Shown here: piece after piece, positions 17,551 to 27,501 of the stretch
How positions within the stretch are numbered: the first letter of the stretch is position 1
Layout of the letters: the number at the start of each line of letters is the position of its first letter
NCBI RefSeq assembly: GCF_028890485.2
Contig: NZ_JARCHV010000001.1
Location: forward strand, 654,910-718,909
From: Planococcus sp. SK3692
GTDB taxonomy: Bacteria > Bacillota > Bacilli > Bacillales_A > Planococcaceae
DNA length: 64,000 bases
Direction of reading: 5' to 3'
Translations under genes and position numbers: made by a program
Notes under the pieces: model-generated
Database searches by the model: none
Seen by the model: only the letters and a program-made list of their open reading frames with translations
Told to the model about the DNA's origin: nothing

Positions 17551-17774
17551 CTATGGAAATATTCGCGATCCCCTTGCCCTTTAATGAATTCGCAATTTTT
17601 TGGAACTTTTTATTTTTTCATTCGTTTATGATATAGTAACTACGGCATCTATTGAAAATACACGCAAAAACAGTACGCGGCACTACGCTCGCGGCTATCA
17701 TTCTTTTGCGGAAAATCAACAGCCCACACCTATAAATTCAACTTAGATTGAAAGAAAGTTAGGAGCGAACATTG

Positions 17775-18704
17775 ATGAAGAAATCAGCCTTTACCCTTTC
17801 CATCGCAGCAGCGGTTCTTGCACTTTCCGCATGCAGCGACAATGGTTCCGATAGCGAAGTGCTCGTCACTTCCGATGCGGGAGACGTGACAAAAGATGAA
17901 CTATACGAAGAGATGAAAACCTCTGTCGGCGATCAAGCCATCCAAATCTTGATGATTGAGAAAGTATTGGGCGCTAATTATGAAGTGTCAGACGAAGAAG
18001 TAGAAGCGGAACTTGAAAGCAATAAAGAAGAAATGGGCGAAAACTTCGAACAATTTCTCGCTCAGAACAACCATACAGAAGAAAGCTATAAAAAAGTCAT
18101 CCGCTTGAACTTGCTTCAGGAAAAAGCTTTGACAGAAGACGTCGAAGTGACGGATGAAGAAATTGAAGAACGCTACGAACGCCAAGGAACGGAATTGAAT
18201 GCCCGCCATATCCTCGTTGCGGACGAAGAAACAGCCAACGAAGTGAAAACGAAACTCGACGATGGCGGTGATTTCGCTGAGCTGGCAGAAGAATATTCTA
18301 CTGACCCAGGATCAGCTGCTAACGGCGGTTCCCTTGATTGGTTCGGCACAGGCGCTATGGTCCCTGAATTTGAAGATGCGGCTTATTCCCTCGAAGTCGA
18401 TGAAATCAGCGAACCTGTCCAATCGCAGCACGGTTTCCACATTATCCAAGTGACTGAAACACGCGAAGTCGAAGGCCAAGAGCCGCTTGAAGACCAGCGC
18501 GAAGCTCTGCGTTCTGAAATCGCCATGTCCAAAGCGGATCAATCTACTTTGCTTCCGAAAGTTGCCGCTTTGATGGAAGAAGCGAATATCGACATCAAAG
18601 ACGAAGAACTTGAAGGCGCATTAGATGAAATCCTTAACACAGAACCAGCTCCTGAAGAAGGAGCCCCAACTGAAGAAGAGACGGAAGAAACTCCGGCTGA
18701 ATAA
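17775..18704 (+). CDS. prsA: Foldase lipoprotein PrsA
   Basis: A 309-residue peptidyl-prolyl isomerase lipoprotein that folds exported proteins outside the membrane. The lipobox is LALSAC. The parvulin domain runs about 135-235 ([13 protein letters not shown] ... [21 protein letters not shown] ... [10 protein letters not shown]). It is flanked by acidic helical chaperone regions and ends in a Glu/Pro-rich tail. The ATG at 17775 is used with AGGAG at 17761; a TTG directly in front is less likely. The 17551-17774 interval is AT-rich with a possible -10 TATAGT at 17632 but no clear -35. Confidence 0.95.
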   Translation: MKKSAFTLSIAAAVLALSACSDNGSDSEVLVTSDAGDVTKDELYEEMKTSVGDQAIQILMIEKVLGANYEVSDEEVEAELESNKEEMGENFEQFLAQNNHTEESYKKVIRLNLLQEKALTEDVEVTDEEIEERYERQGTELNARHILVADEETANEVKTKLDDGGDFAELAEEYSTDPGSAANGGSLDWFGTGAMVPEFEDAAYSLEVDEISEPVQSQHGFHIIQVTETREVEGQEPLEDQREALRSEIAMSKADQSTLLPKVAALMEEANIDIKDEELEGALDEILNTEPAPEEGAPTEEETEETPAE

Positions 18705-18711
18705 ACATAGC

Positions 18712-18743
18712 AAAACCCCCGACATCTTTGTCGGGGGTTTTTG
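18712..18743. terminator. Bidirectional terminator between prsA and yhaM
   Basis: AAAACCCCCGACA pairs with TGTCGGGGGTTTT around TCTT, with T-runs on both strands. Confidence 0.92.
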
Positions 18744-18755
18744 TGTATTTCTGTA

Positions 18756-19694
18756 TTATAGTTTCGGCTTGTAGAATGAGCGGTTGTCGAGCGCGAAGAC
18801 GCGTTCCGAGAACTCGCCTTCTTTTGTTTTTCCGAGCACGCGGTCGAGCATCATCATTTTGGCATCGATATTGTCGATATAATGGAGGATTTCCGCCTCT
18901 TTTATCATCGGCTTTTTCGGGCTGCCCCATTCTTCCTTGCCGTGATGCGACAAAACGATATGTTGAAGGACCATCACTTCTTCCCCTTCAATGCCGAGTT
19001 CTTCCGCCGCTTTTGCGATTTCAGTCACCATGATTGAAATATGGCCAAGTAAATTGCCTTCCACCGTGTAAGTCGTCGCGATCGGCCCTGAAAGTTCAAA
19101 GACTTTGCCGATATCGTGAAGGATAATTCCAGAATACAGTAAATCCTTATCCAGGCTCGGGTACACTTCGCAAATGGCCTTGCCGAGTTTGAGCATTGAC
19201 ACCACATGATCCGCAAGTCCTGATACATAATCGTGGTGATTGCGCGTCGCCGCCGGGAAAGTTAGGAATTGCTGCTGGTATTTCTTCAGGATATGGCGCG
19301 TGATGCGCTGGATTTGGGGATTTTCCATTTCGAACAGGAACTTCGTCACTTCTTCATGCAATTCGTCCGCACTTTGTGCCGCCGAAGGCAAAAACTCAGC
19401 AATCGACAAGTTCTCTTCCGGTTTTGCCGGGCGGATGCTTTTGATGCGCAGCTGGTTTTTGCCGCGGTAATTATGGATCTCCCCACCGACTCGGACAATC
19501 GTTTCTGCTGCGTACATCCGTTCATGTTCGTCTTTCGTGTCCCATAACTTTGCCTCAATGTCCCCGCTTTTGTCCTGTAGAACGAGTGACATGAATGGAT
19601 TGCCGGTCGTCGTGACGCCTTTGACCGATTGTTTGATCAATAGAAAATCATCGACCGTCTCCCCGACAGCGCGTGTTGTAATTCCTTTTGTCAT
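18756..19694 (-). CDS. yhaM: 3'-5' exoribonuclease YhaM
   Basis: A 312-residue nuclease with an N-terminal OB-fold (about 15-90, [28 protein letters not shown]) and an HD phosphohydrolase domain ([15 protein letters not shown], then [11 protein letters not shown]). B. subtilis YhaM degrades RNA and single-stranded DNA from the 3' end. The ATG overlaps the stop of yhaN as ATGA, so it is translated as the last gene of the yhaO-yhaN-yhaM operon. Confidence 0.95.
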   Translation of the reverse strand: MTKGITTRAVGETVDDFLLIKQSVKGVTTTGNPFMSLVLQDKSGDIEAKLWDTKDEHERMYAAETIVRVGGEIHNYRGKNQLRIKSIRPAKPEENLSIAEFLPSAAQSADELHEEVTKFLFEMENPQIQRITRHILKKYQQQFLTFPAATRNHHDYVSGLADHVVSMLKLGKAICEVYPSLDKDLLYSGIILHDIGKVFELSGPIATTYTVEGNLLGHISIMVTEIAKAAEELGIEGEEVMVLQHIVLSHHGKEEWGSPKKPMIKEAEILHYIDNIDAKMMMLDRVLGKTKEGEFSERVFALDNRSFYKPKL

Positions 19695-22525
19695 GCTTGG
19701 ATGCTCCTTTCAGGATTCGCCACGTCGATTTGCTGAGCACTTGGCCAAGCTTGCTGCATCGCTTCGTGGCATGTGAAATAAATGAACTGATGGCCAGCCT
19801 GCAGCTCTTCCACTAATTTTATCACTTGCTGGCTTCTTCGGCGATCAAAATGGACGAACGGGTCATCCATAATGATCGGAAACGGATGGGAATCCTTTAA
19901 AGAAGCTGCCAGTGCAAAGCGCAGTGCCAAGTATGCCTGCTCTTTCGTCGCCTGGCTGAGTTCGATGACGCGGAAGCGCAAGCCGTCATGGCGCAGCGCT
20001 TCAAAATTCCCTTCCTGGCTAAGCAGCAATCGCACATACTCACCGCCGGTCAATTGGGTGAAGTACGATTCCGAAAGCGTTAGCACTGCTGGAAGCTTGG
20101 TCTCTTTCAATTCATCCATCGTTTGTTTGAACACTTCAACGATTGCGCGGTTGACGGCCCATTCTTTAGCTGCGTCCTGGAACTCCGCTTTTTTCGCCTC
20201 CAGCTCCTGAAGTTTCATCGAATGTCCTTCGTCCGAAAGCAAATGCTTCGTCAACTGAAGTTTTTCCGCCTGTTCTTCCCATAAAGACTGGCGTTCTTCT
20301 TGTAATGCTTTGTATTTTTGCTGAGAACGCTCAATGAATTGTTCTGTATTCTCTTGTGCATCACTGAAGGCAGCTGGTTTTTCCACTTCTCCGATGGCAG
20401 CAAGCTGCGACTCGACTGTTTGCAATTGATCCTGCGCGGACCTTGCTTGTTCCCAGAGCTTAGCAGCGCGGTAAAATGAATCCTCATCTTCCACTGCCGC
20501 CCTTTCAAACAGTTCACCCATCGCTTCAGAAAGCTTGGCCAATCGCTCGGCACATTTTCTGGATTGTTCCGCCAGCTGCTGGTGTTTTTCCTGCATTTTT
20601 TTCGTATTCTGAAGCTTCTGCTGGCGCGCTTCCCATTCAGCACGAAGCACATTGATGACATTGATTGCCGACACTGGCTTGCCGCTTGCACCCTGCGCTT
20701 GTTCCAACCATGCCTGTCGTTCGCCTTCCAAATATCCGATTTCTTCTGTAATGCGATCCAGCCGGCTAGAGGCTGCCTGCACGTCACGCAATTTATCGAA
20801 TAACGTCAATACGGTGGCTCGTGAAGTTTCTTCCGGAAAACCGAGCGATTTCAGCAAGTGCCGGTATTTCTGCAGCTCCTCGCTGCTGTCTGTCTGCGGC
20901 AACGCAGCAATTCTCTGCTTGCTTGCCTCGATGGCATCAAAACGTTCATCCAGCCCTTTATCGTATTCCGCTAGCCGCGTAAGCAATGCTTCATATTCCG
21001 CTTCTTGCCCATTATAACGCTCTACTAGGTCATCCATGCTGCCGTTCGGTAATTTTCTATCACGCAGCCAGAGCCATGCGGATGCACCGAGAGCCATGGC
21101 GGCAAGTAATCCTGTAAAAGCGTCTGCCGAAACTACAGCGATGATCAAGCCGGCAATTCCGATGGCCCCCAGCAGAAATTGGGCAACGCGGTTATTCGCA
21201 CCCGTTCCCTGTTGCCGTTTTTGCTGTGCTTTAGCGAGCGTCAGCTGTGGTTCGATGTCGGCCCATTGTTCTGCGCGCTGCCGCTGTTCTTCGGGTGGCT
21301 CTGCTTCAAGGTATTGCTTTAAAGCGTGCTCCGCTTCTGACAGCCGCTGACGCTCTTCTACCAAGCGGCGCTGCCTGAAAGCTTGTTCTTGTTCAGCCGT
21401 TTGGAGCGCATCCAAGACGGTCTTCAATCGCTCTTCCTGTTCAAGCGAAGCATCAGAGAGCAGCGCCTGCTCTTGTGTCATGCCGCATAATTTCAATAAG
21501 CGCCCGAGTTCATCCAGTAACCGGTTGCGTTCTTCTTGTTTCACTTTCAATGAAGAATTCATCTGGTGCCATTCGGCTTCGCGCCCGAGCAGATCCGATA
21601 GTGAATCCGTTTCAGGCAGCTCACCGGCCGGCTCTAAACGGTCGAGTTCATTTTTCAGAAAAGCTGCTTCGGCCTGTAATTCGTTTTTCTGGTCAAGCAG
21701 GCGCTCATATTGACGGATCCCTGATTCCGGGAAATTCACCGGGCCGTTTTCCGCCAAGCGCTCGAGTTGCTGCTTGCGCGCCAACAACGGGGCTGCTTGC
21801 TGCCATTTCTCTGCTTCTTTGATGCTTTGTGCAAGAGTCCTTTCCGCATGGCCAAGCTCCGCCAAGCGCTGTTTGATCTGCTCTAGCCGCTCGGTCGCCG
21901 GCCGGAAAGTATCTGCCCGAAGTTTGTATTCGCGCAGCTCCTTTTCCAGCTCCCGAAGCTCTTCGGTCAAGCGGTTAATGAGCGGCAACTTTCCTGCTTT
22001 CTTGAACAGTTCGCCCATTTCGCGTTCGAGCTGGCTTTCCATTTTTCCGGCATGATCGACACCGGCAGTCCCCGAAGATAACAGTGTGCGTGTCAGCTCC
22101 TGCTCAGTCATTTGGTCGAGATGTTGCAGTTCGTGGACAGAGAACGAATAAATCGCTTCATAAGAAGCTCTATCATATCCTCTTAATAGCTCCGAAAGTT
22201 CCGCCTCGCCCCCGCGGCGCCCGTCTTCAAACCACAGCGTCACATCGCCTGCCGATTTGCCGGCGATCCGCTCGATCACGACACGGCCATAAACAGGGTC
22301 GCTCAGCTGCAGCTGGCCACCGTATTTGCCTCCTGCTTTCGGTTCGTAGCGCTTATGCAACTGGCTGCGTGCCGAAAAGCCAAAGAGCATCTGCAAGATG
22401 AATTGCTGGATGGTCGTTTTGCCCGCTTCATTCATTCCGTAGAAAACGGCGATCGGTTTGTTGAGCTCGATGGTCCTGTTTTCGTGGCGGCCAAAACCGT
22501 AAATGATCAGTTTTTCTAGTTTCAT
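19691..22525 (-). CDS. yhaN: SMC/Rad50-like ATPase YhaN
   Basis: A 944-residue AAA ATPase. The N-terminal Walker A is GMNEAGKTT (31-39) and the C-terminal Walker B is [15 protein letters not shown] (about 885); Q/D/E-rich coiled coils fill the middle. Around 440-485 two hydrophobic helices ([16 protein letters not shown] and [16 protein letters not shown]) interrupt the coiled coil, so the ATPase may be membrane-anchored, unlike Rad50/SbcC. It overlaps yhaO and yhaM by ATGA junctions. By analogy with SbcCD it would form a complex with the YhaO phosphoesterase; the substrate is unknown. Confidence 0.92.
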   Translation of the reverse strand: MKLEKLIIYGFGRHENRTIELNKPIAVFYGMNEAGKTTIQQFILQMLFGFSARSQLHKRYEPKAGGKYGGQLQLSDPVYGRVVIERIAGKSAGDVTLWFEDGRRGGEAELSELLRGYDRASYEAIYSFSVHELQHLDQMTEQELTRTLLSSGTAGVDHAGKMESQLEREMGELFKKAGKLPLINRLTEELRELEKELREYKLRADTFRPATERLEQIKQRLAELGHAERTLAQSIKEAEKWQQAAPLLARKQQLERLAENGPVNFPESGIRQYERLLDQKNELQAEAAFLKNELDRLEPAGELPETDSLSDLLGREAEWHQMNSSLKVKQEERNRLLDELGRLLKLCGMTQEQALLSDASLEQEERLKTVLDALQTAEQEQAFRQRRLVEERQRLSEAEHALKQYLEAEPPEEQRQRAEQWADIEPQLTLAKAQQKRQQGTGANNRVAQFLLGAIGIAGLIIAVVSADAFTGLLAAMALGASAWLWLRDRKLPNGSMDDLVERYNGQEAEYEALLTRLAEYDKGLDERFDAIEASKQRIAALPQTDSSEELQKYRHLLKSLGFPEETSRATVLTLFDKLRDVQAASSRLDRITEEIGYLEGERQAWLEQAQGASGKPVSAINVINVLRAEWEARQQKLQNTKKMQEKHQQLAEQSRKCAERLAKLSEAMGELFERAAVEDEDSFYRAAKLWEQARSAQDQLQTVESQLAAIGEVEKPAAFSDAQENTEQFIERSQQKYKALQEERQSLWEEQAEKLQLTKHLLSDEGHSMKLQELEAKKAEFQDAAKEWAVNRAIVEVFKQTMDELKETKLPAVLTLSESYFTQLTGGEYVRLLLSQEGNFEALRHDGLRFRVIELSQATKEQAYLALRFALAASLKDSHPFPIIMDDPFVHFDRRRSQQVIKLVEELQAGHQFIYFTCHEAMQQAWPSAQQIDVANPERSIQA

Positions 22526-23736
22526 CGCTGGTCCCCCAATGCCATCATCTTACGGACTTTCGCTTGTGCTTCCGCCCTCAGTTCCTCTTGCAGTGCGTCG
22601 TCCAGCTGCGGCAAGAAACGACCGCTTTTGGGATGGTTGTAAAGTTCCTTTAGCGCCTGTTTCCAGACGTCTGCCCCCCAGTTTTCCAAGCGGCTTGCAA
22701 GCTGTTTTCCAAAAGGCGATAACTCCTCTGATAGGACATTCCTATCCAGTTGTATCTTGGAAACATGGACAAACCTCTCCCCCTCACTAAGTGCTTCACG
22801 AAAAGCATACATAAGCTCTGCCGGGGGGATCTCTTCAAGCATATGAATCGTTGCTTCATCCAAATTTTGGAGTTCTAGTTCTGCTACGAGCGCCTCAGCA
22901 TCATGCGCTTGGAGCTGCTCATTGGCAATATTAAATAATTCATTCATATGCTGAACACTGCTGCAATCGACACTGATTCGATCAAAGCGCACCGCTTCCG
23001 CCGCAATGAATTCCAGCTCGGGATGGCCATCCGTCAGCACGACATCATAGAAGCCTTTAGGGCCGGATTCTTTCCTATTTCGCCCTTGCAGATTCCCAGG
23101 ATAGACAATCGGTGGGTCCATTGATAACTGCTGCCGTTTATGGATGTGGCCAAGCGCCCAATAATCGTAGTTTTTGGCTAGTAATTGCTCTTTGCGAAAC
23201 GGTGCGTATACGGCGTGCTCTGTATCACTTTCCTCAGAACCGTGGAGCATCCCGATTTGAATGACGCCGGACTCTTTACTTGGATAATGTTCAATCATCG
23301 ATTCTGTTACATGCCGGCGGCCGTAGCTAAACCCGGCAATTTTCACCGTTGTGCCACTCACTTCTAACGCAATATTTTCTACGCTGTCCTGAAACACATG
23401 GACATTTGACGGCAATTCAAAACTAGCCGCACCCCCACTTAAATGATCGTGGTTGCCATGGCTTAAAAAAACGGGAATGCCCGCTTCCTCTAATTGCTCC
23501 ATGCCTTGCTGAAAACGATGCTGCGCGCGTAAGTTGCGATCTTCTCCGTCATAGACGTCACCGACAATCAATAAAAAATCTGGCCGGGTTTCGAGTGTGT
23601 AGGAAATCAACCGTTCAAAAGCGGCCACTGTGCTATTTTGCAATATTTTCCATTGTTCAGTACCGAGACCTCGCATGCCGCTAAACGGGCTGCCGAGATG
23701 CAAATCAGCGCTGTGGATAAATCGAATGCTTGCCAT
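22522..23736 (-). CDS. yhaO: SbcD/Mre11-like metallophosphoesterase YhaO
   Basis: A 404-residue nuclease-type phosphoesterase with all metal motifs: HSADLHLGSPF, VGDVYDGEDRN, LSHGNHDHLSG, MLHGSEE and ALGHIHKRQ. These define the Mre11/SbcD fold acting on DNA (or RNA) ends. The C-terminal 150 residues form a capping region. The ATG at 23736 has AAAAGGGGATC upstream. It is the first gene of the yhaO-N-M operon, read away from yhaPQ. Confidence 0.93.
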   Translation of the reverse strand: MASIRFIHSADLHLGSPFSGMRGLGTEQWKILQNSTVAAFERLISYTLETRPDFLLIVGDVYDGEDRNLRAQHRFQQGMEQLEEAGIPVFLSHGNHDHLSGGAASFELPSNVHVFQDSVENIALEVSGTTVKIAGFSYGRRHVTESMIEHYPSKESGVIQIGMLHGSEESDTEHAVYAPFRKEQLLAKNYDYWALGHIHKRQQLSMDPPIVYPGNLQGRNRKESGPKGFYDVVLTDGHPELEFIAAEAVRFDRISVDCSSVQHMNELFNIANEQLQAHDAEALVAELELQNLDEATIHMLEEIPPAELMYAFREALSEGERFVHVSKIQLDRNVLSEELSPFGKQLASRLENWGADVWKQALKELYNHPKSGRFLPQLDDALQEELRAEAQAKVRKMMALGDQR

Positions 23737-23790
23737 CGTGATCCCCTTTTCAAAAGCGAATATTTGTTCTTATCTTACCATTTCTGCGAG

Positions 23791-23828
23791 CGAAAAAAAA
23801 CTGCCTGCGGCAACTTCCCGCAAGCAGC
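23791..23828 (-). terminator. Terminator of yhaQP
   Basis: Minus-strand CTGCTTGCGG pairs with CCGCAGGCAG, followed by eight T. Confidence 0.88.
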
Positions 23829-23835
23829 ATGTTCA

Positions 23836-25086
23836 TTATTTTTCGTTGCCAAGCTTGATTGCCCGGCGGATATCTTTCAAGGATTGTGAAGAACCGTACA
23901 TCAACACGCCGCCGCGGTAAACGCGGGCGCCGAACCAGCCCAGTATGCCGATCGTCAACAGCATGATCGCGATCGACAAGAGCGGCTCCCATAACGGAAT
24001 GTCGAGCAGTCCGACACGTAAGAACATGACGAGCGGCGCAAAAAACGGGATATAGGAAGCGATTGTTACATAACCTGCTTCCGGCATGGAAATGCCCGAG
24101 AACGCGATGAAAGAGGCAATGATGATCAAAATCATCATCGGCAGCATCAACTGCTGAACGTCTTCTGTCCGGCTGACAAGCGAGCCGAGCAATGCCGCAA
24201 GCACGGCGTAAAGGAAATAGCCCAGCAAAAAGAACAGGATGGCGTAGAAGAAGGTGCTGAACTTCACTTCGGAAAAGCCCATGACGCTAAATACACCTTC
24301 CGTCAGGTCCGAGCCCGAACTTTGGATGGCCAAATATCCGGCAAGGGCGAAAATCATCATCTGCAAAATACCGAGCGAGCCGATGCCTACAATTTTCGCA
24401 AACATATGCTTGACTGGTGAAACGCTGGAAATCAAGATTTCCATGACGCGTGAGGATTTTTCGTTCGCTACTTCCATAGCGATCATATTCGGATAGTAAA
24501 TGACCGCGATATAGATGACCATGATCAGGATATAGACCAGGCCGCGCGCTTGGCTTAATTCTTCCTGAGATTTGGAAGACTCGGCAAGCGCTTGACGTTC
24601 CATTTCAACCGGCGCAAACAACTGGGCAAGCTCTGTTTCTTCGAGCTCCAGCTGCTCGGCAACCTGTGCCGTCTGGAGACTCTGTAGCGCATTTTCCAGC
24701 TCAGCGGCTTGAGCGGATTCAGTTGCAGACTCCGCTACATAACGGGCAGTGATCCCATCAGCGCCCCCAAGAACCAGATAAGCGTCCATCTCGCCTGCTT
24801 CCACATCCGACCTCAATTGTTCTTCAGAAAGCGTACTCGCTTCTAGTTGAATGGCGCTGTCTTGCTGGTCGAGCTGCGCTTGCAAGGCTTGCGTGTACTG
24901 TCCTGTTTCATCCACCACTTGAAGTGTTTGCTGCGAACTGTCATCTCCATCGAATGAATCGATGATGGACGGTAAATTGGCCAACAGGAAAAAAGATGCC
25001 ACAACCACGAGCGTGGTAATCATGAACGATTTCGTCATCGCTTTCGTTTTGAATGCCTGTTTGAAAATGATCCAGAAACTATACAT
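23836..25086 (-). CDS. yhaP: ABC-2 type permease (YhaP, NatB-like)
   Basis: A 416-residue permease with one N-terminal helix (about 20-36), an extracytoplasmic Gln/Glu-rich domain (about 38-170), then a five- to six-helix C-terminal block. This is the NatB layout of Na+-efflux-type exporters. The ATG at 25086 (MYSFWIIFKQAF) has AAAGGTGGG upstream; the longer frame runs back into yhaQ. It overlaps yhaQ by 8 nt. The substrate is not shown by sequence. Confidence 0.88.
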   Translation of the reverse strand: MYSFWIIFKQAFKTKAMTKSFMITTLVVVASFFLLANLPSIIDSFDGDDSSQQTLQVVDETGQYTQALQAQLDQQDSAIQLEASTLSEEQLRSDVEAGEMDAYLVLGGADGITARYVAESATESAQAAELENALQSLQTAQVAEQLELEETELAQLFAPVEMERQALAESSKSQEELSQARGLVYILIMVIYIAVIYYPNMIAMEVANEKSSRVMEILISSVSPVKHMFAKIVGIGSLGILQMMIFALAGYLAIQSSGSDLTEGVFSVMGFSEVKFSTFFYAILFFLLGYFLYAVLAALLGSLVSRTEDVQQLMLPMMILIIIASFIAFSGISMPEAGYVTIASYIPFFAPLVMFLRVGLLDIPLWEPLLSIAIMLLTIGILGWFGARVYRGGVLMYGSSQSLKDIRRAIKLGNEK

Positions 25087-25981
25087 GCACGCGTCCCACC
25101 TTTTCGATGAAGATCTCTTCGAGGCTTGGTTCTTCCAATGCAAACTGGCGCACCGGGCCGAGCTCTAAAGCACGGGCAAGCAAGGTTTGGCCGACCGCTT
25201 CATCGGCAATGCGGAACACACCGCCACCTCGCTGTTCCGTAAATTTCTCGACGCCCGGCAATTCACTAAGCGCCGTGATATCGGCGTCACTGTGGATACG
25301 GACGTTTTGTTTGCCGAATGTGCGTTTCACTTCCCGTATCGACCCATGGACGACAAGTTTCCCTTTGTCCAAGATACTCATATCGTCGCATAATTCTTCG
25401 ACATGATCCATGCGGTGGCTTGAAAAGACAATCGTCGCCCCTTGCTTTTGAAAATCGAGTATCGCTTTTTTCAGCATTTCCACATTGACAGGATCCAGCC
25501 CGGAAAACGGCTCATCCAGAATCAATAGTTTCGGGTTATGTAGGAGAGACGCAATCAACTGGATTTTTTGCTGATTGCCTTTCGATAATTCTTCCACTTT
25601 CTTATTGGCGTAATGGGGCACTTCAAAGCGCTCCAGCCAATCCTTTGCGCCTTGCTCGGCTTGTTTTTTGTCCATACGCCGCAGCCTCGCCAAATAAACG
25701 AGCTGGTCTTGCACTTTCATCTTTGGATACAAGCCACGCTCTTCCGGTAAATAGCCGATATCCGGGCTGTCTGCGTAGCTGATGCGGCGGCCCTGCCACA
25801 ACACCTCGCCTTGTGTCGGCGTAAGAAGCCCGAGCGCCATGCGGAAGGTCGTCGTCTTGCCGGCCCCGTTCGCGCCAAGAAAGCCGTGCATCTGCCCTTC
25901 GGCTACATCGAGGGAGATATCGTCTACAGCTGTAAAATCGCCAAATTGTTTTGTGGCATTTTTAATCGATAAAGTCATCAT
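25079..25981 (-). CDS. yhaQ: ABC transporter ATP-binding protein (YhaQ, NatA-like)
   Basis: A 300-residue ABC ATPase. Walker A is GANGAGKTT, the signature region LSKGNQQKIQL, Walker B LLILDEPFSGLDPVN and the H-loop FSSHRMDHVEE. A C-terminal extension of about 80 residues (VRIHSDADITALSELPGV ... FALEEPSLEEIFIEKVG) is the DUF4162 domain common in drug and sodium exporters. The ATG at 25981 has AAAGGGGAC upstream. Operon with yhaP. Confidence 0.92.
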   Translation of the reverse strand: MMTLSIKNATKQFGDFTAVDDISLDVAEGQMHGFLGANGAGKTTTFRMALGLLTPTQGEVLWQGRRISYADSPDIGYLPEERGLYPKMKVQDQLVYLARLRRMDKKQAEQGAKDWLERFEVPHYANKKVEELSKGNQQKIQLIASLLHNPKLLILDEPFSGLDPVNVEMLKKAILDFQKQGATIVFSSHRMDHVEELCDDMSILDKGKLVVHGSIREVKRTFGKQNVRIHSDADITALSELPGVEKFTEQRGGGVFRIADEAVGQTLLARALELGPVRQFALEEPSLEEIFIEKVGRVHV

Positions 25982-26102
25982 TCATGTCCCCTTTCCTCTT
26001 TTATATACGGCAGCCAAGCCGAAATGTTTCAAATTTGCAGGACATTTCCATGTAAACCCTTTATACTTAAACTGAATAACCGTTCAGAAAGGGGTGCCGA
26101 AT

Positions 26103-26288
26103 ATGAGAACGTATAAACTGACTGCTTTCGAAAAAACCGGCGAATTGATTACAGAAGAAACTTTCACAGCAGAGACTGACGATGAGGCGAAAGAAAAAGG
26201 CCTTGCGCTGCTCGAAGAAAAAGCGCTAACCCAAAAAACTCACCGGCTCGCATCTCCAGCCGGCAAACTTCTATTGTTCCATACCTAA
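26103..26288 (+). CDS. Small YhzC-like protein
   Basis: A 61-residue, soluble-looking protein (MRTYKLTAFEKTGEL ... HRLASPAGKLLLFHT). Its ending and its position after yhaQ recall B. subtilis YhzC, function unknown. GAAAGGGG lies 8 nt before the ATG at 26103, which rules out the in-frame GTG at 26094. The terminator starts at the stop codon, so it is a single-gene unit. Confidence 0.68.
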   Translation: MRTYKLTAFEKTGELITEETFTAETDDEAKEKGLALLEEKALTQKTHRLASPAGKLLLFHT

Positions 26289-26316
26289 AAAAACACGACC
26301 GCGGTCGTGTTTTTTC
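26287..26316 (+). terminator. Terminator of the YhzC-like gene
   Basis: ACACGAC/GTCGTGT stem with CGCG loop between an A-run and a T-run. Confidence 0.88.
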
Positions 26317-26332
26317 TTTTGGTCCATTTTTG

Positions 26333-26370
26333 CTAAAAAAAAGAATGGCGGGTTTCCGCCATTCTTTTCA
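26333..26370 (-). terminator. Terminator hairpin with T-run, displaced from its gene
   Basis: AAGAATGGCGG and CCGCCATTCTT pair around GTTT, and eight T follow on the minus strand. A second copy of the same hairpin, without the T-run, sits at the stop codon of the enoyl-CoA hydratase gene 266 bp away, so this is probably the original terminator of that gene. Confidence 0.75.
26341..26370. repeat. 30-bp direct repeat, copy 1
   Basis: These 30 bases are identical to 26607-26636. They span the terminator hairpin and the TGA-complement TCA. Confidence 0.9.
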
Positions 26371-26606
26371 AAGTGTTGAAGAAGTTCGTGTTCCACTATG
26401 AATAATAAGGAGATCATATATCCTATATTCAAAATCAATGATCTGTCTAAGTATTTGGAGAAGCGTTTGCTCGACTCCAGTGGATCAGCGAGACGACCGA
26501 GCCCCCGCAAGGCGCACAGCGACTGAGGAGGCTTGGGCGCGAGCCCACGGAAAGCGAGCAATAAGCTTCGGAAAATACGTCTTCTAACCTTTCTCGACAG
26601 CCTGTG
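26371..26606. repeat. 236-bp segment between the 30-bp repeats, with a Bacillales-type intergenic repeat
   Basis: There is no convincing gene here. From about 26455 to 26560 it contains GACTCCAGTGGATCAGCGAG, then CCCGCAAGGCGCACAGCGAC, GAGGAGGC and CCCACGGAAAGCGAGCAA. This is the pattern of a GC-rich intergenic repeat I recall as common in Bacillus-group genomes (usually CCGCGGAAAGCGAG). It is out of character with the AT-rich first 80 bp (26371-26450). Confidence 0.6.
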
Positions 26607-26636
26607 AAGAATGGCGGGTTTCCGCCATTCTTTTCA
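26607..26636. repeat. 30-bp direct repeat, copy 2
   Basis: Identical to 26341-26370 and overlapping the stop codon (26634-26636) of the hydratase gene. On the minus strand this copy is followed by TTCACAGG, so it lacks a T-run. Confidence 0.9.
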
Positions 26637-27413
26637 TTTCCCTTTAAAAGCAGGTGTGCGCTTTTCGACGAAGGCTTGTATGCCTTCGAGGTGATCTGCC
26701 GTTTTGCGCATGGCCGATTGTCCCGCCGCTTCACCTGCCAATACTTCATCCAACTCGGAAAGCTTCAGTCCGTGCAGGATTTCTTTCGATCTTAACATCG
26801 CTGCAACCGGGGCAGCGAGCAGTTCGTGGGCGTACTTCTCCGCCTGCTCCAAGCCCCTGCCTTCCGCCGTCACTTCTTCGATCAAGCCTTTAGCGAGGGC
26901 ATCGTGCGCTTTCAATACTTGCCCCGCCCAAATCAATTGCTTCGCCCTTGGCACACCGACACGCTCTTTCAGGAAGAAATGGCCGCCTCCGTCCGGGATG
27001 AGCCCGATGCCGATGAAATTCATCGCCAATTTGCTGCTTTCTTCTGCCACCACATAGTCGCAGGCAAGCGCCATGCTAAAGCCAAGCCCTGCAGACGCGC
27101 CGTGCACAGCCGCAATCGTTACTTGCGGGAGCGTATAAAGTGCTTTTGCCAGGCGGCTGACATCTTCCATGACCGCATCGATATCCATTGGATTGTCGGG
27201 ATTGACCATTTCCTTGATATCGCCTCCGGCAGAAAATGCCCGCCCTGCCCCGTGAATGATCAGTACATGCACCGAATGGTCATTTTTCAAGCTTTCAAAG
27301 CAATCCGCGAGTTCCCCCATCATTTTCGCGTTCATTGCATTCATTGAATCCGGACGGTTCAGCACCAAATACGCCAAACGCCCCTCTTTTTTTAACATAA
27401 TTGTTTGATACAT
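26634..27413 (-). CDS. Enoyl-CoA hydratase/isomerase family protein (YhaR-like)
   Basis: A 259-residue crotonase-fold protein. Oxyanion-hole segments are HGAGRAFSAGGDIKEM and AAVHGASAGLGFSMALACDYV; the position of the catalytic Glu is filled by LIPDGGGHFFL, where Asp replaces the first Glu of canonical hydratases and the second position is Gly, so an isomerase or other crotonase reaction is possible. The ATG at 27413 has AAGGGGTG upstream. It lies between yhzC- and yheA-like genes, as yhaR does in B. subtilis. A nested inverted repeat covers its ribosome site, and an insertion has separated it from its terminator. Confidence 0.85.
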   Translation of the reverse strand: MYQTIMLKKEGRLAYLVLNRPDSMNAMNAKMMGELADCFESLKNDHSVHVLIIHGAGRAFSAGGDIKEMVNPDNPMDIDAVMEDVSRLAKALYTLPQVTIAAVHGASAGLGFSMALACDYVVAEESSKLAMNFIGIGLIPDGGGHFFLKERVGVPRAKQLIWAGQVLKAHDALAKGLIEEVTAEGRGLEQAEKYAHELLAAPVAAMLRSKEILHGLKLSELDEVLAGEAAGQSAMRKTADHLEGIQAFVEKRTPAFKGK

Positions 27414-27417
27414 AAGA

Positions 27418-27477
27418 AAAAGACACCCCTTCGTAAAAAATGAATTAGCATTCATCTTTACGTATTCGGTGTCTTTT
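27418..27477. repeat. Three nested inverted repeats over the hydratase ribosome binding site
   Basis: The outer arms AAAAGACACC (27418-27427) and GGTGTCTTTT (27468-27477) match perfectly. The middle arms are CGTAAA (27432) and TTTACG (27457), and the inner arms ATGAAT (27440) and ATTCAT (27450). The outer arm includes GGTG of the hydratase ribosome site, and the innermost palindrome resembles half-sites of the FadR box seen at 557. Confidence 0.7.
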
Positions 27478-27501
27478 CCGTAAACCCTTTTTTTGCTTAA
27501 A

